Position numbers and translations under genes: made by a program. From Massilia sp. Root133 (GTDB lineage Bacteria > Pseudomonadota > Gammaproteobacteria > Burkholderiales > Burkholderiaceae_D), in assembly GCF_001426525.1 (NCBI RefSeq), contig NZ_LMEW01000002.1, forward strand, positions 124,001-188,000: a DNA stretch of 64,000 nt, written 5' to 3'. The notes under the pieces were generated by a model. The model saw only the letters and a program-made list of their open reading frames with translations. It ran no database searches and had not been told where the DNA came from. Each line of letters opens with the position of its first letter. Position 1 is the first letter of the stretch. This document shows, one piece after another, positions 8,371 through 20,474 of the stretch.

Positions 8371-8400
8371 ATTATGCTGCGCTACAGCATATCAGTCCAA
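8371..8400 (-). promoter_or_regulatory. Sigma-70-like promoter of the candidate small RNA
   Basis: On the minus strand TTGGAC (8400-8395) and CATAAT (8376-8371) are separated by 18 bases; each is one or two changes from consensus. The spacer contains an inverted repeat (ATGCTG / CAGCAT at 8374-8390) that could bind a regulator. Confidence 0.5.
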
Positions 8401-8458
8401 TTTTTGTTTCGCATATTCGTTATAAGAATTTGCGATATCTCATCCATTCTCTCTGGGC

Positions 8459-9166
8459 TCAGTTATTGACGCAGGTCACGACCAAGTTGCCCACGCCGCC
8501 TGCCGCTTCCGCCGCATCGTCCATCGTGCCGCCGCCGAAGCCGTTCGCGCCGCCGGTAACGGTGCAGGTCTGGGCCGGGCTGGTGGGCTGGGTCAGGACG
8601 GTCACGCCATAAGTCGTGTTGTACGGAACCGAGTTCATGATGAGGGCCACGTCCGCGCCGGTCGGCTTCTGGTTGGCGTCCAGCGCGGGGCTGACGCCGA
8701 TGGTACCCGTCGTGCTGCCGTTTGCCAGGACGAGGCCGGTACCGGTCAGGCCCTTGACCGTGCCGCCGAGCGGGTAGGCGTTGATGGCGCAGACGAAGCG
8801 GATGTCGATCCTGGCCAGTTGGCCGGCCGTGCCGTACGGCAGGTATGGCGATGCCGCGCATTGCTGGTGTTTCGGCTGGGTGCCGCCTACCGGGGTGTGA
8901 TTGGTGACGACCGCGCCTTTCGGGATCACTTCATAGATCTGGCCGTATTCGATCTGGTTCGGGAAGACGGCCGTGACGTCCTGGCCGGCCGTGGCCGGCG
9001 GATTGATGGGCAGGTCCTGGCCGTTCGTGCTCAGGACCAGGCCCGGGTATTGCAGGCCGGAGACCGTGACGTTGATCGGGAACGTGGCCTTGCCGCCACC
9101 GCCGCAGGCGGCCAGCGTGGCCAGGATCGCGAGGGCGAAGGCCGGACGCGCGAGGGAAAACTTCAT
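8459..9166 (-). CDS. Lipoprotein with repeated GLVL-type domains, copy B
   Basis: The 235-residue product has a type II signal peptide with lipobox LAAC followed by a Gly stretch. The mature part carries two copies of a repeat built around GLVLxxNG (PGLVLSTNGQDLPI and TGLVLANGSTTGTI), each leading into a Y-G-VxV segment, with TCTVTGG and a terminal VVTC near the end. Similar repeat lipoproteins are common in this bacterial group as predicted surface proteins of unknown role. It is probably co-transcribed with the paralogue upstream; the gap is 23 bases. Confidence 0.75.
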   Translation of the reverse strand: MKFSLARPAFALAILATLAACGGGGKATFPINVTVSGLQYPGLVLSTNGQDLPINPPATAGQDVTAVFPNQIEYGQIYEVIPKGAVVTNHTPVGGTQPKHQQCAASPYLPYGTAGQLARIDIRFVCAINAYPLGGTVKGLTGTGLVLANGSTTGTIGVSPALDANQKPTGADVALIMNSVPYNTTYGVTVLTQPTSPAQTCTVTGGANGFGGGTMDDAAEAAGGVGNLVVTCVNN

Positions 9167-9189
9167 GTGGGTCTCTCCAGATTCCAGAT

Positions 9190-9789
9190 TTAAGCGCAGG
9201 TGACGGTGACGGTCGTGTCTTCGGTCGCGCCCATGGTGCCCGCACCCTTGCCGTTGCCGCCGCCGCTGACGGTGCAGGTCTGGCCGGCCGGCTGCTGCAG
9301 GACGGTGACGCCGTACGCGCCGTCTTCGTTCACGGGTGCCATCGGCACGGTTGCGGTGCCCGCCGCGACTTCCTTGCGGTCGGCGCCATTGATGATCACG
9401 AGGCCGCTGGTCGTCAGGTTGACGATGCTTGCGGTCAATTTACGCTGGCGGATCGCGCAGTCCACGCGGATCTGTGCGATCGTGTAGTAGTTGGCGCGCG
9501 CCTTGCCGTTGGTGACGATGCAATCCGAGATCTTCTCGACGTTCGACGGGACGCTCTTGACCGTGATGTTGAACTGGTCGTCGGTCGAGATGCGGTTGTT
9601 GAACTGGAACGAGGTGTAGGGCGTCGTCACGGCCAGGTCTTCGCCGTTATTCGTCAGCACCAGACCGTCCTTGGTGACGTTATAGACCGCGCCGGTCAGG
9701 TACAGGTCGCCGCTCCCGCCGCCGCAGGCGGACAGGCCCAGCGCGCATGCCAGCGCTACAACGCCGGCACGCAGGATCGAGCTCTTCAT
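9190..9789 (-). CDS. Lipoprotein with repeated GLVL-type domains, copy A
   Basis: The 199-residue paralogue of the next gene downstream has lipobox LSAC at the end of a 22-residue signal peptide. Two repeat units are visible: DGLVLTNNGEDLAV with its following beta-rich stretch, and SGLVIINGADRKEV ending in YGVTVLQQPAGQTCTVSGG and a terminal VTVTC. The even cysteine pattern suggests disulfides in the mature protein. The start at 9789 is chosen because the signal peptide begins there; an upstream in-frame reading is not conserved in character. Function unknown; probably an outer-membrane or surface lipoprotein. Confidence 0.75.
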   Translation of the reverse strand: MKSSILRAGVVALACALGLSACGGGSGDLYLTGAVYNVTKDGLVLTNNGEDLAVTTPYTSFQFNNRISTDDQFNITVKSVPSNVEKISDCIVTNGKARANYYTIAQIRVDCAIRQRKLTASIVNLTTSGLVIINGADRKEVAAGTATVPMAPVNEDGAYGVTVLQQPAGQTCTVSGGGNGKGAGTMGATEDTTVTVTCA

Positions 9790-10021
9790 AAAATCTCCAC
9801 AGTGGAATGGGTGGCGCGCGGACGCTGCGCCGGTACGGCTGAATAGAAAAATGCCCATCATTTTAGTGCATTTGGCAAGCTGCGGCCCTATTTGGCTTTG
9901 TATCACGGTGTAACCATGAGCCCGTGTCCGGGGCGCCATTGCTTTTCAGCGCTGCCCTCGTTATGCTTGGACCGCTCCTTTCCACTCTCCAAGCTTCGTT
10001 TCCGGAGCCGCAATCCCGACC

Positions 10022-10744
10022 ATGAACACGCGCCGCGCCTGGCCCAAAGCCATCCTGTTCGACCTCGACGACACGCTGTGGCCCATCGCCCCCGTGATCC
10101 TGCAGGCCGAAGAGAAGCTGTTCGCGTGGCTGCGCGAGCACGCGCCGCGCGTGGCCGAGCGCTTCACCATCGACACCCTGCGCCAGGCGCGCCTGGAGCT
10201 GCTGGCGAGGAAGCCCGAATTCCAGCTCGACCTCGGCAAGCTGCGCCATGCCGGCCTCGTCGAGGCCTTCCAGCAGGCCGGCGAGGATGCCGCCAAGGTC
10301 GAGCACGCGATGGCGCAGTTCTTCGCCGCGCGCAATGCCGTGATCCCGTACGACGACGTGCTGCCGGGCCTGCTGAAACTGAAGAACCGCGTGCTGATCG
10401 GGTCGATCTCGAACGGCAACGCCGACCTGCGCACGATCGGCCTGTCGCACCATTTCAAGGTGTCGGTGGCGGCGTCGGCGTTCGGCGTCGCCAAGCCGGA
10501 TGCGGCGATCTTCCTGGCCGCCTGCGAGGAACTGGGCGTGGCACCCGAGGATGCGGTCTACGTCGGCGACGACGTGCTGCTCGACGTGCGGGGCGCCCAG
10601 CGCGCCGGCCTGCGCGCCGTGTGGATGAACCGCACGGGTTCGACGAAGCACATGGAGCACGAAGTCGTGCCGGATGCGATCGTAAGCGACTTCGACGAGT
10701 TGCTGGACTGGCTCACGCGCGAACACGAACAACAGCGCGGATAA
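10022..10744 (+). CDS. HAD-superfamily hydrolase
   Basis: The 240-residue product carries all four HAD motifs: FDLDDTLWP (nucleophile Asp) near residue 13, SNGNADL (motif II), KPDAAIF (motif III lysine) and YVGDDVLLDVRGA (motif IV acidic pair). The cap is a helical insertion after motif I (C1 type), as in phosphoglycolate-phosphatase-like and YjjG/HAD-IA enzymes. Substrate cannot be told from sequence. It lies 60 bases upstream of hrcA in the same direction. The 232-base gap before it holds no recognisable gene. Confidence 0.9.
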   Translation: MNTRRAWPKAILFDLDDTLWPIAPVILQAEEKLFAWLREHAPRVAERFTIDTLRQARLELLARKPEFQLDLGKLRHAGLVEAFQQAGEDAAKVEHAMAQFFAARNAVIPYDDVLPGLLKLKNRVLIGSISNGNADLRTIGLSHHFKVSVAASAFGVAKPDAAIFLAACEELGVAPEDAVYVGDDVLLDVRGAQRAGLRAVWMNRTGSTKHMEHEVVPDAIVSDFDELLDWLTREHEQQRG

Positions 10745-10804
10745 AGCACAAGCGCGCATCGAACGTGCATAATGACATAAATGAAACGAAATCCTGGCTA
10801 GACC

Positions 10805-11818
10805 ATGCAACTCGATAACCGTGCACAAACCCTGTTGAAAGCCCTGGTCGAGCGCTACATCGCCGACGGCCAGCCGGTCGGTTCGCGCGCGCTGTCGAAG
10901 ATCTCCGGCCTCGACCTTTCTCCGGCCACGATCCGCAACATCATGGCCGACCTCGAGGAAATGGGCTACGTCGCCAGTCCGCACACGTCGGCCGGCCGCA
11001 TTCCCACGCCGCGCGGCTACCGCCTGTTCGTCGACACGCTGCTCACCGTGCAGCAGATCGACGAGAACGCGGTCGAAGCCGGCATGCGCCTGCCCGCGCA
11101 CCAGCCGCAGAAGGTGATCGCGAACGCGGCGCAAATGCTGTCGTCGCTGTCGCAGTTCGCCGGCGTCGTGCAGAGCCCGCGGCGCGAATCGGCGTTCCAG
11201 CAGATCGAATTCCTGCGCCTGTCGGAAAAGCGCATCCTGCTCGTCATCGTCGACCCGCGCGGCGACGTGCAGAACCGCCTGCTGCTGACCGACGTGGATT
11301 ATTCGCCGTCTCAGCTGATCCAGTCCGCGAATTACCTGAACCAGCATTTCGCCGGCCTGTCGTTCGACCAGGTGCGCGCGCGCCTGACGGGAGAATTGCG
11401 CCAGCTGCGCGACGACATGGGCCGCCTGATGCAGGCCGCGGTGGAGGCGGGCAGCGAAGCGCTGGCCGAGACGGACGACATGATCATCGCGGGCGAACGC
11501 AACCTGCTCTCGGTGGCCGACCTGTCGTCCAACATGAGCTCGCTACGCCAAATGTTCGAGATGTTCGAGCAGAAGACGGGCCTCATGCAGCTGCTCGACG
11601 TGTCGAGCAAGGCCGGGGGCGTGCAGATCTTCATCGGCGGCGAATCGAAGCTCGTGCCGATGGACGAGATGAGCGTCGTCACCGCGCCGTACGAAGTGAA
11701 TGGCAAGATCGTCGGCACCCTCGGCGTCATCGGGCCCACGCGCATGGCCTATGAGCGCGTGATCCCGATCGTCGACATCACGGCCAAGCTGCTGTCGAAT
11801 GCGCTGAGCCACTCCTGA
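10805..11818 (+). CDS. hrcA: Heat-inducible transcription repressor HrcA
   Basis: HrcA represses groE and sometimes dnaK operons by binding CIRCE (TTAGCACTC-N9-GAGTGCTAA) and is kept active by GroEL. The 337-residue protein has the N-terminal winged helix ([30 protein letters not shown]), then the GAF-like and dimerisation domains, with IGGE and [13 protein letters not shown] near the C terminus. I saw no CIRCE element beside this gene or before grpE and dnaK in this window. The nearby heat-shock genes instead show sigma-32 promoters, so HrcA probably acts elsewhere, most likely on groES-groEL. Confidence 0.97.
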   Translation: MQLDNRAQTLLKALVERYIADGQPVGSRALSKISGLDLSPATIRNIMADLEEMGYVASPHTSAGRIPTPRGYRLFVDTLLTVQQIDENAVEAGMRLPAHQPQKVIANAAQMLSSLSQFAGVVQSPRRESAFQQIEFLRLSEKRILLVIVDPRGDVQNRLLLTDVDYSPSQLIQSANYLNQHFAGLSFDQVRARLTGELRQLRDDMGRLMQAAVEAGSEALAETDDMIIAGERNLLSVADLSSNMSSLRQMFEMFEQKTGLMQLLDVSSKAGGVQIFIGGESKLVPMDEMSVVTAPYEVNGKIVGTLGVIGPTRMAYERVIPIVDITAKLLSNALSHS

Positions 11819-11834
11819 GCGGAGCGGCAGGCGG

Positions 11835-12263
11835 TCAGTGCCGGTGCGGGCAATCCGTCTTCTGGCAGTGGCCGTAGATGGCCAGGGCGTGCTCGGCGAT
11901 CTTGAAGCCGCGTTCGCTGGCGATCTTCTGCTGGCGGCTTTCGATCTCGTCGTCGTAGAACTCTTCCACGTGGCCGCAGTCGAGACACACGAGGTGGTCG
12001 TGGTGCGAGCCGGCGTTCAGCTCGTAGATCGCCTTGCCGGTTTCAAAGTGATTGCGGTTCAGGAGGCCGGCCTGTTCGAACTGGGTCAGCACCCGGTAGA
12101 CGGTCGCCAGGCCCACGTCCATGTTTTCGTTCAGCAGGGTCTTGTAGACGTCTTCCGCCGTCAGGTGCCGCACCGCGCTGTTCTGGAAAATTTCCAGGAT
12201 TTTTAGCCGAGGCAAGGTCGCTTTCAGGCCGCTGGCTTTCAGGTCGGTTGGATTGTTGCTCAT
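11835..12263 (-). CDS. fur: Ferric uptake regulator Fur
   Basis: The 142-residue metal-dependent repressor has an N-terminal winged helix ([40 protein letters not shown]), the metal-site motif [16 protein letters not shown], and a C-terminal CxxxxC pair (CQKTDC) followed by HRH. This matches Fur rather than Zur or PerR by length and by its next-door divergent neighbour bamE, the usual betaproteobacterial arrangement. It is convergent with hrcA. I did not find a clear Fur box in the 81-base gap with bamE. Confidence 0.95.
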   Translation of the reverse strand: MSNNPTDLKASGLKATLPRLKILEIFQNSAVRHLTAEDVYKTLLNENMDVGLATVYRVLTQFEQAGLLNRNHFETGKAIYELNAGSHHDHLVCLDCGHVEEFYDDEIESRQQKIASERGFKIAEHALAIYGHCQKTDCPHRH

Positions 12264-12344
12264 GTTTTGTTACTCGGATATGGGCGGAGTGCTTTATGAT
12301 ATAGCGTTTTACAAGCTCCCGCCTCATCGATTTTAAGGTCAGAT

Positions 12345-12962
12345 ATGCGCACTAAAGCCGTTTTCCATCGTTCCCACGCACGGGCAGCGCTCGTGGCCGG
12401 CCTCGCCTGCATGACGCTGGCGCTGTCCGGCTGCGCGGCCTGGCGTAACCAGACCAAGCCGGCGGCGCCGGTGAGCACCGCCCCCGACGCGGTCGCCGCC
12501 GATGCCGGCAAATCGGCGGCAATCGCGAATTCGGGCGCGCAGACGACGACCGTCACCAAGCTGCAGAAATTCCTGTGGATTTTCTCGCCGTACCGGCCGG
12601 ACATCCAGCAGGGCAATTTCGTGTCGCAGGAAATGCTGAACCAGCTGAAGGTCGGCCAGACCCGCGACCAGGTGAGATTCATCCTCGGCAGCCCGCTGCT
12701 GCAAGACGCCTTCCACAAGGACCGCTGGGATTACCCGTTCTACCTTGCGCGCGGTAACGGCGAGCTGACCACCAGCCGCGTCACCGTCTATTTCAAGGAC
12801 GACAAGGTCGACCACTTCGACGGCGGCAACCTGCCGACGGAACGCGAATACATCAATCGCCTGATCGGCATCTCGAAATACGAAACCAAGACCGAGCAGG
12901 AATCGCTGGACGAGCTCAAGCGCAAGCGCGACGAGGCTGCGAAAGGCGGCGGAGGACAATAA
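12345..12962 (+). CDS. bamE: Outer-membrane protein assembly lipoprotein BamE
   Basis: BamE is the small lipoprotein that stabilises the BamA-BamD core of the beta-barrel assembly machine. The 205-residue product has a type II signal peptide with lipobox LSGC (Cys 30) and the SmpA/OmlA domain, including [25 protein letters not shown] and [13 protein letters not shown]. It is longer than the E. coli protein (about 113) because of a charged C-terminal extension, usual in Burkholderiales. It is divergent from fur and overlaps dapB by one base (TAATG). Confidence 0.96.
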   Translation: MRTKAVFHRSHARAALVAGLACMTLALSGCAAWRNQTKPAAPVSTAPDAVAADAGKSAAIANSGAQTTTVTKLQKFLWIFSPYRPDIQQGNFVSQEMLNQLKVGQTRDQVRFILGSPLLQDAFHKDRWDYPFYLARGNGELTTSRVTVYFKDDKVDHFDGGNLPTEREYINRLIGISKYETKTEQESLDELKRKRDEAAKGGGGQ

Positions 12963-13771
12963 TGACCCAACTGAAAATCGCCGTTGCCGGCGCCAGCGGC
13001 CGCATGGGCCGCATGCTGATCGAAGCCATCGCCGCCGCGCCGGACGCCGTCCTCGCCGGCGCCCTCGACCGCGAAGGCAACCCGTTCATCAATTCGGACG
13101 CCGGCGCGTTTTCCGGCCAGCTGACCGGCGTCGTGATCCAGTCCGACCTGGCCAAGGGCCTGGCGGACGCCGACTTCCTGATCGATTTCACGCGCCCGGA
13201 AGGCACGCTGCAGCACCTGGAATACTGCGCCGCGCACGGCATCAAGATGATCATCGGCACCACCGGTTTCGATGACGCCGGCAAGGCCGCCATCCGCGCC
13301 GCCGCCGAGAAGACCGCGATCGTCTTCGCCCCGAACATGAGCATCGGCGTGAACGTCACGCTGAAGCTGCTGGAAATGGCTGCCAAGAATTTCTCCGAGG
13401 GCTATGACATCGAGATCATCGAGGCCCACCACCGCCACAAGGTCGACGCCCCGTCCGGCACCGCGCTCAAGATGGGCGAAGTGATCGCCGACGCGCTGGG
13501 CCGCGACCTGAAGGAATGTGCCGTCTACGGCCGCGAAGGCGTGACGGGCGAGCGCGACCCGTCGACGATCGGCTTCGCCACCGTGCGCGGCGGCGACATC
13601 GTGGGCGACCACACCGTCCTGTTCGCCGGCATCGGCGAGCGCATCGAGATCAGCCACAAATCGAGCAGCCGCGTCAGCTACGCCCAGGGCTCCCTGCGCG
13701 CCGCGCGGTATATTGCCGACAAGGCAACGGGGCTGTACGACATGCAGGACGTGCTGGGTCTCAAGGCCTGA
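12962..13771 (+). CDS. dapB: 4-hydroxy-tetrahydrodipicolinate reductase DapB
   Basis: DapB performs the NAD(P)H-dependent reduction in the diaminopimelate/lysine pathway, feeding peptidoglycan and lysine synthesis. The 269-residue protein has the N-terminal nucleotide-binding [10 protein letters not shown], the DFTRPEG segment, TTGFDDAGK, and the signature [16 protein letters not shown] containing the catalytic His and Lys. Its length is typical. It is translationally coupled to bamE through a one-base overlap. Confidence 0.98.
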   Translation: MTQLKIAVAGASGRMGRMLIEAIAAAPDAVLAGALDREGNPFINSDAGAFSGQLTGVVIQSDLAKGLADADFLIDFTRPEGTLQHLEYCAAHGIKMIIGTTGFDDAGKAAIRAAAEKTAIVFAPNMSIGVNVTLKLLEMAAKNFSEGYDIEIIEAHHRHKVDAPSGTALKMGEVIADALGRDLKECAVYGREGVTGERDPSTIGFATVRGGDIVGDHTVLFAGIGERIEISHKSSSRVSYAQGSLRAARYIADKATGLYDMQDVLGLKA

Positions 13772-13839
13772 TCCGAACTGGACGGCCTGGCTGGCGATCT
13801 GCTGGCATACTGGCTACCAACCCGTCATCGTATAACTAC

Positions 13840-13867
13840 CGTCATTCCCGCTTCCGCGGGAACGACG
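13840..13867. repeat. REP-like hairpin
   Basis: CGTCATTCCCGC and GCGGGAACGACG form a stem with one mismatch around a TTCC loop, in the gap between dapB and the barstar-like gene. The same TTCCCGC/GCGGGAA core occurs in the larger element at 43.7 kb, so this belongs to a dispersed repeat family. It may also help end dapB transcripts. Confidence 0.7.
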
Positions 13868-13885
13868 CGAATGAAGGAGATTTCC

Positions 13886-14212
13886 ATGGCCACCGTCGAG
13901 CTCAACGGCGCCGCGATCACCGATGCGGAAAGCTTCCACGTCGAGAGCCAGCGTGCGTTCGGCTTCCCCGATTCGTACGCGCACACGATGGATTCCTGGG
14001 TCGATTGCCTGAGCTACCTGCGCGACGAGGACGGCATGAGCAGCGTCCGCCTGAAGAAGGACGAGGTGCTGCACATCGTCGTGACGCACTCGGAGGCCCT
14101 GCGCGAACGGGCGCCGGACGTGCTGGAAGAGATGGCCTTTTGCATCATCGGCATCAACGAGCGCTACGAGGACTACGGCGAGAAGGCGGCGCTTGAGCTC
14201 GAACTGCGGTAG
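13886..14212 (+). CDS. Barstar-family protein
   Basis: The 108-residue protein has the barstar-like fold signature: a short beta strand (ATVELNGAAI), then SFHVESQRAFGFPDSYAHTMDSWVDCL, which matches the FxFPxYYGxNWDALxDCL region where barstar contacts barnase. Barstar itself has 90 residues. The chosen ATG has GAAGGAGA nine bases upstream (13873-13880); an earlier ATG at 13871 lacks one. No barnase-type ribonuclease gene is nearby. It is therefore either an orphan antitoxin or inhibitor, or a barstar-fold protein with another role. It sits between dapB and leuS, both essential genes. Confidence 0.75.
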   Translation: MATVELNGAAITDAESFHVESQRAFGFPDSYAHTMDSWVDCLSYLRDEDGMSSVRLKKDEVLHIVVTHSEALRERAPDVLEEMAFCIIGINERYEDYGEKAALELELR

Positions 14213-16918
<2,706 letters not shown>

Positions 16919-16921
16919 GCC

Positions 16922-17443
16922 ATGCGCGCCCTGACCCGGAAGTTGGCGGTGCGCGCGGCCGCGGCCCTGCTGGTGGCATCCGCCATCGCAGGCTGCGGCT
17001 TCCAGCTGCGCGGTTCGAACGGCAGCTACACGATGCCGTTCCACAGCATCTATCTCGGCTTCCCGGACACGTCCGCGCTGGGCACGGAGCTCAAGCGCAA
17101 CCTGCGCGCGACGGACCAGGTGGTCATCGCGGACAAGGCGGCGGATGCCGAGGCGCAGTTCGTGCTGCTGGGCGAGTCGCGCAACAAGTCCATCCTGTCG
17201 CTGAACAGCCTGGGCCGCGTGCGCGAATACCTGCTGACGTACACGATGTCGTTCACCGTGCGCGACGCGAAGGGCGCGGAACTGGTGCCGCCCACGCAGA
17301 TCTCGCTGCGCCGGAACATGGCGTTCGACGAGACCCAGGTGCTGGCCAAGGAATCGGAAGAAGCGCTGCTGTACCGCGACATGCAGGCGGACCTCGTGCA
17401 GCAGATCATCCGCCGCCTCGCGTCGATCAAACCAGCGACTTGA
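16922..17443 (+). CDS. lptE: LPS-assembly lipoprotein LptE
   Basis: LptE plugs the LptD barrel and binds lipopolysaccharide at the outer membrane. The 173-residue protein has a type II signal peptide with lipobox IAGC (Cys 25) followed directly by GFQLRG, the signature start of mature LptE/RlpB. Later segments such as RVREYLLTYTMSF and LRRNMAFDETQVLAKE are typical of the family. It sits between leuS and holA, the conserved leuS-lptE-holA order. Confidence 0.96.
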   Translation: MRALTRKLAVRAAAALLVASAIAGCGFQLRGSNGSYTMPFHSIYLGFPDTSALGTELKRNLRATDQVVIADKAADAEAQFVLLGESRNKSILSLNSLGRVREYLLTYTMSFTVRDAKGAELVPPTQISLRRNMAFDETQVLAKESEEALLYRDMQADLVQQIIRRLASIKPAT

Positions 17444-17458
17444 TTAAAAAGGACCACC

Positions 17459-18475
17459 ATGCAGTTGCGGCCTGAGGCGCTCGACGGGCACCTCGCCAAG
17501 GGGCTCGCGCCCCTGTACGTGATCACCAGCGACGAGCACCTGCTCGCGCTGGAAGCGGCGGACAAGATCCGCCGTGCCGCGCGCGCGCAAGGGTATTCCG
17601 AGCGCGACGTGCTCACGGTCGAGCGCAACTTCAAATGGGGCGAGCTGCTGGCCGCCAACCAGGCCATGTCGCTGTTCGGCGACAAGAAGCTGATCGAGCT
17701 GCGCATCCCCGGCGGCAAGCCCGGCAAGGACGGCAGCGCGGCCCTGCAGAACTATGCGAAAGACCTGAATCCCGACAACCTCACCCTGGTCACCCTGCCG
17801 AAGCTGGACTGGCAGACGGCCAAGGCGTCGTGGGTGGCGGCGCTGCAGCAGGCGGCGGTCTACGTCGAGATCCCGAACGTGGAACGCGCGCAGCTGCCGG
17901 GCTGGATCGGCACACGTCTGGCCGCGCAGAACCAGAGCGCGGACCGCCAGAGCCTGGACTTCATCGCCGACCGCGTCGAGGGCAATTTGCTGGCGGCGCA
18001 CCAGGAAATCCAGAAGCTCGGCCTGCTGTACGAACCGGGCAGGCTGACGTACGAGCAGGTGCATGACGCCGTCCTGAACGTGGCGCGCTACGACGTCTTC
18101 AAACTGTCGGAAGCGATGCTGGCCGGCGACCCGGCGCGCCTCGTGCGCATGCTGGAAGGCCTGAAAGGCGAGGGCGAGGCGCTGCCGCTGGTGTTGTGGG
18201 CCGTCTCCGAAGAAATCCGTACGCTGCTAAAATTAAAGGCAGGGATGGCGCAGGGACGCCCGCTGGGCGCCCTGCTGAAGGAATACCGCATCTGGGGCCC
18301 GCGCGAGCGCATGATGGAACCGGCGCTGCGCCGGATCTCCCTGCCGACGCTGGAAGCGGCGCTGCAGCAGGCGGCGCAGGTCGACAGGATGGTCAAGGGC
18401 CTGCGCGCGAAGCAGTTCGCGGGCGATGCGTGGGATGCGATGCTGCAGCTGGCGTTGAAAGTCGCGTCGACATAA
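17459..18475 (+). CDS. holA: DNA polymerase III delta subunit HolA
   Basis: The delta subunit opens the beta clamp within the clamp-loader complex. The 338-residue product has the HolA N-terminal clamp-binding region ([31 protein letters not shown]), the [15 protein letters not shown] region where ATPase-type clamp loaders keep Walker motifs (degenerate here, as in all delta subunits), and the helical C-terminal collar domain with [16 protein letters not shown]. The ATG at 17459 is preceded by AAAAAGGA. Length and gene order are typical. Confidence 0.96.
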   Translation: MQLRPEALDGHLAKGLAPLYVITSDEHLLALEAADKIRRAARAQGYSERDVLTVERNFKWGELLAANQAMSLFGDKKLIELRIPGGKPGKDGSAALQNYAKDLNPDNLTLVTLPKLDWQTAKASWVAALQQAAVYVEIPNVERAQLPGWIGTRLAAQNQSADRQSLDFIADRVEGNLLAAHQEIQKLGLLYEPGRLTYEQVHDAVLNVARYDVFKLSEAMLAGDPARLVRMLEGLKGEGEALPLVLWAVSEEIRTLLKLKAGMAQGRPLGALLKEYRIWGPRERMMEPALRRISLPTLEAALQQAAQVDRMVKGLRAKQFAGDAWDAMLQLALKVAST

Positions 18476-18497
18476 CGAAATCACAGGAAGAAGCACG

Positions 18498-19763
18498 ATG
18501 GATATCACCGAGACCATGCACACAATGGGCCGCCAGGCACGCGCGGCGTCGCGCGGCATGGCGCGCGCGGACAGCGCCACCCGCAACCAGGCCTTGCTGC
18601 TGATCGCCGCCGCCATCGAGCGCGACGCCGACCAGCTGCGTGCCGCCAACGCGCGCGACATGGAAGCGGCGGCCGCCGCCGGCCTGGAACCGGCGCTGCT
18701 GGACCGCCTCGCGCTGTCCGACAAGGCGATCGCCACGATGGTCGACGGCCTGCGCCAGATCGTCGCGCTGCCCGACCCGATCGGCGAGATCACCGACCTG
18801 AAATTCCGCCCGACAGGCATCCAGGTGGGCCGCATGCGCGTGCCGCTGGGCTCAATCGGCATCATCTACGAAGCGCGTCCGAACGTGACGGTCGACGCGG
18901 CCGGCCTGTGCATCAAGAGCGGCAACGCCGCCATCCTGCGCGGCGGCTCGGAAGCCATCCACTGCAACCGCGCGCTCGCGGCCCTCGTCGCCGAAGGCCT
19001 GCGCGGCGCCGGCCTGCCGGAACACGGCGTGCAGGTCGTCGAGACGACGGACCGCGCCGCCGTCGGTGCCCTCATCACGATGCCGGAATTCGTGGACGTG
19101 ATCGTCCCGCGCGGCGGCAAGGGCCTCATCGCGCGGCTGATGAAGGAATCCACCGTCCCGATGATCAAGCACCTGGACGGCATCTGCCACGTCTACATCG
19201 ACGCCAAGGCGGACATCGCCAAGGCGCTGCCGATCGCGATGAACGCGAAGACGCACCGCTACGGCACGTGCAACACGATGGAGACGCTGCTCGTCGCCCG
19301 CGCGATCGCCCCGGCCGTGCTGCCGCAACTGGCCGAGCTGTACGCCACCAAGGAAGTGGAGTTGCGCGCGGATCCGGAAGCGCTGGCGATCCTGCAGGGC
19401 TATCCGCATCTGACGCCCGCGACGGAAGAGGACTGGAGCACGGAATACCTGGCGCCGATCCTTGCGGTGAAGATCGTGGACGGCATCGACGCGGCCATCG
19501 AGCATATCAACACGTATTCCTCGAAGCACACGGACGCCATCGTCACCGAGGATTACACGGACGCGATGCGCTTCCTGCGCGAAGTCGATTCGGCCTCCGT
19601 GATGATCAACGCGTCGACGCGCTTTGCGGACGGCTTCGAATACGGCCTGGGCGCGGAGATCGGCATCTCGAACGACAAACTGCATGCGCGCGGCCCCGTT
19701 GGGCTGGAAGGCCTCACGTCGCTGAAATACGTGGTATTCGGCCACGGCGAAGTGCGCAAATAA
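18498..19763 (+). CDS. proA: Glutamate-5-semialdehyde dehydrogenase (gamma-glutamyl phosphate reductase)
   Basis: ProA reduces gamma-glutamyl phosphate with NADPH, the second step of proline synthesis. The 421-residue protein shows [34 protein letters not shown], the nucleophile region [14 protein letters not shown] (Cys in GTCN), and the C-terminal [17 protein letters not shown]. No proB is adjacent. An AGGAAGAA motif precedes the start. The stop is followed immediately by a repeat element. Confidence 0.98.
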   Translation: MDITETMHTMGRQARAASRGMARADSATRNQALLLIAAAIERDADQLRAANARDMEAAAAAGLEPALLDRLALSDKAIATMVDGLRQIVALPDPIGEITDLKFRPTGIQVGRMRVPLGSIGIIYEARPNVTVDAAGLCIKSGNAAILRGGSEAIHCNRALAALVAEGLRGAGLPEHGVQVVETTDRAAVGALITMPEFVDVIVPRGGKGLIARLMKESTVPMIKHLDGICHVYIDAKADIAKALPIAMNAKTHRYGTCNTMETLLVARAIAPAVLPQLAELYATKEVELRADPEALAILQGYPHLTPATEEDWSTEYLAPILAVKIVDGIDAAIEHINTYSSKHTDAIVTEDYTDAMRFLREVDSASVMINASTRFADGFEYGLGAEIGISNDKLHARGPVGLEGLTSLKYVVFGHGEVRK

Positions 19764-19979
19764 ATTCGGGGTCAGAGCACATTTTTCGGAAAATTCGGGG
19801 TCAGAGCACATTTGAGGACAATTGTTCCTACGTGCCTCTAATAGCTGCAGACTGCATCCGCGAGGCGGGAAGAGGGACTTCGTAGATCTCTTGGCGCCCG
19901 TTGATTCTTAAGAGCCATTGCGCAAAAAAGTGCTCTGACCCCGCGCAAAAAAGTGCTCTGACCCCGAATTGGAGCTCTT
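19764..19979. repeat. Composite element of four GGGGTCAGAGCAC repeats
   Basis: Two direct copies of CGGGGTCAGAGCAC (19767-19780 and 19796-19809) face two inverted copies (19930-19943 and 19953-19966) across a core of about 120 bases. The arms can pair into a long hairpin with paired repeats at its base. The core does not encode a protein that I recognise. It fills the gap between proA and the HemJ/CopD-like gene. Single-pair versions occur at 20.5 and 52.1 kb. The pattern resembles REP elements mobilised by RAYT (TnpA_REP) enzymes; no RAYT gene is in this window. Confidence 0.8.
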
Positions 19980-19994
19980 GAATAAAGGAATTGC

Positions 19995-20408
19995 ATGTAC
20001 CTCTGGATCAAAGCGCTGCACATCGTCTTCGTCGCCTCGTGGTTCGCCGGCCTGTTCTACCTGCCGCGCATCTACGTGAACCTGGCCCAGGAAAGCAATC
20101 CGGCCGTCGTCGAGCGCCTGCTCGGCATGGGGCGCCGCCTGTACCGGTTCACGACGATCCTGATGGTGCCGGCGCTGTTGCTGGGCCTGTGGTTGTGGCT
20201 GGGATTCGGCATCAAGGGCGGCTGGCTGCATGCAAAACTGGCGCTCGTGATCCTCGTGATCGGCTACCATCATGCGTGTGGTTCGCTGCTGAAAAAATTC
20301 GAACGCGGCGTCAATACGCGCAGCCATAAGTGGTTCCGCGTGTTCAACGAAGTGCCGGTTTTACTGTTGCTGGCAATCGTGATCCTGGTCGTCGTCAAAC
20401 CGTTCTGA
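19995..20408 (+). CDS. HemJ/CopD-family membrane protein
   Basis: The 137-residue integral membrane protein has four predicted helices (around residues 5-25, 50-72, 78-95 and 115-135). It contains LYLPRIYVNLAQ after the first helix, a conserved His early (KALHIVF) and a Lys in HAKLALVI, features of the UPF0093/HemJ family. HemJ oxidises protoporphyrinogen IX to protoporphyrin IX; related CopD proteins are linked to copper. HemJ fits the length and motifs better, and hemH lies elsewhere in the window, but the two cannot be separated with certainty here. It has a ribosome-binding site (AAAGGAA). Confidence 0.8.
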   Translation: MYLWIKALHIVFVASWFAGLFYLPRIYVNLAQESNPAVVERLLGMGRRLYRFTTILMVPALLLGLWLWLGFGIKGGWLHAKLALVILVIGYHHACGSLLKKFERGVNTRSHKWFRVFNEVPVLLLLAIVILVVVKPF

Positions 20409-20433
20409 CCTGAAGATTCAACCAGATTGATTG

Positions 20434-20467
20434 GCGGCCGGGCCTACATCCCCGGCCGCTTCGTTTT
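20434..20467 (+). terminator. Intrinsic terminator
   Basis: Perfect 9-base arms GCGGCCGGG (20434-20442) and CCCGGCCGC (20451-20459) enclose an 8-base loop and are followed by TTCGTTTT. It ends the transcript of the HemJ/CopD-like gene, 26 bases after its stop. Confidence 0.9.
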
Positions 20468-20474
20468 AGTCAGT

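Noticed and set aside
8374..8461. Forward ORF of about 30 codons preceded by GGAGGAGA
   Set aside because: The purine-rich motif is better explained as the reverse complement of the small RNA's C/U-rich segment; the spacing to the ATG is too long and the peptide has no secretion or membrane character.
13840..13867. Possible CRISPR repeat
   Set aside because: A single hairpin with no regular spacers; it matches the REP-like family instead. No CRISPR array was seen anywhere in the window.
19810..19930. Remnant transposase gene inside the repeat element
   Set aside because: The core between the GGGGTCAGAGCAC repeats has no reading frame with transposase motifs.
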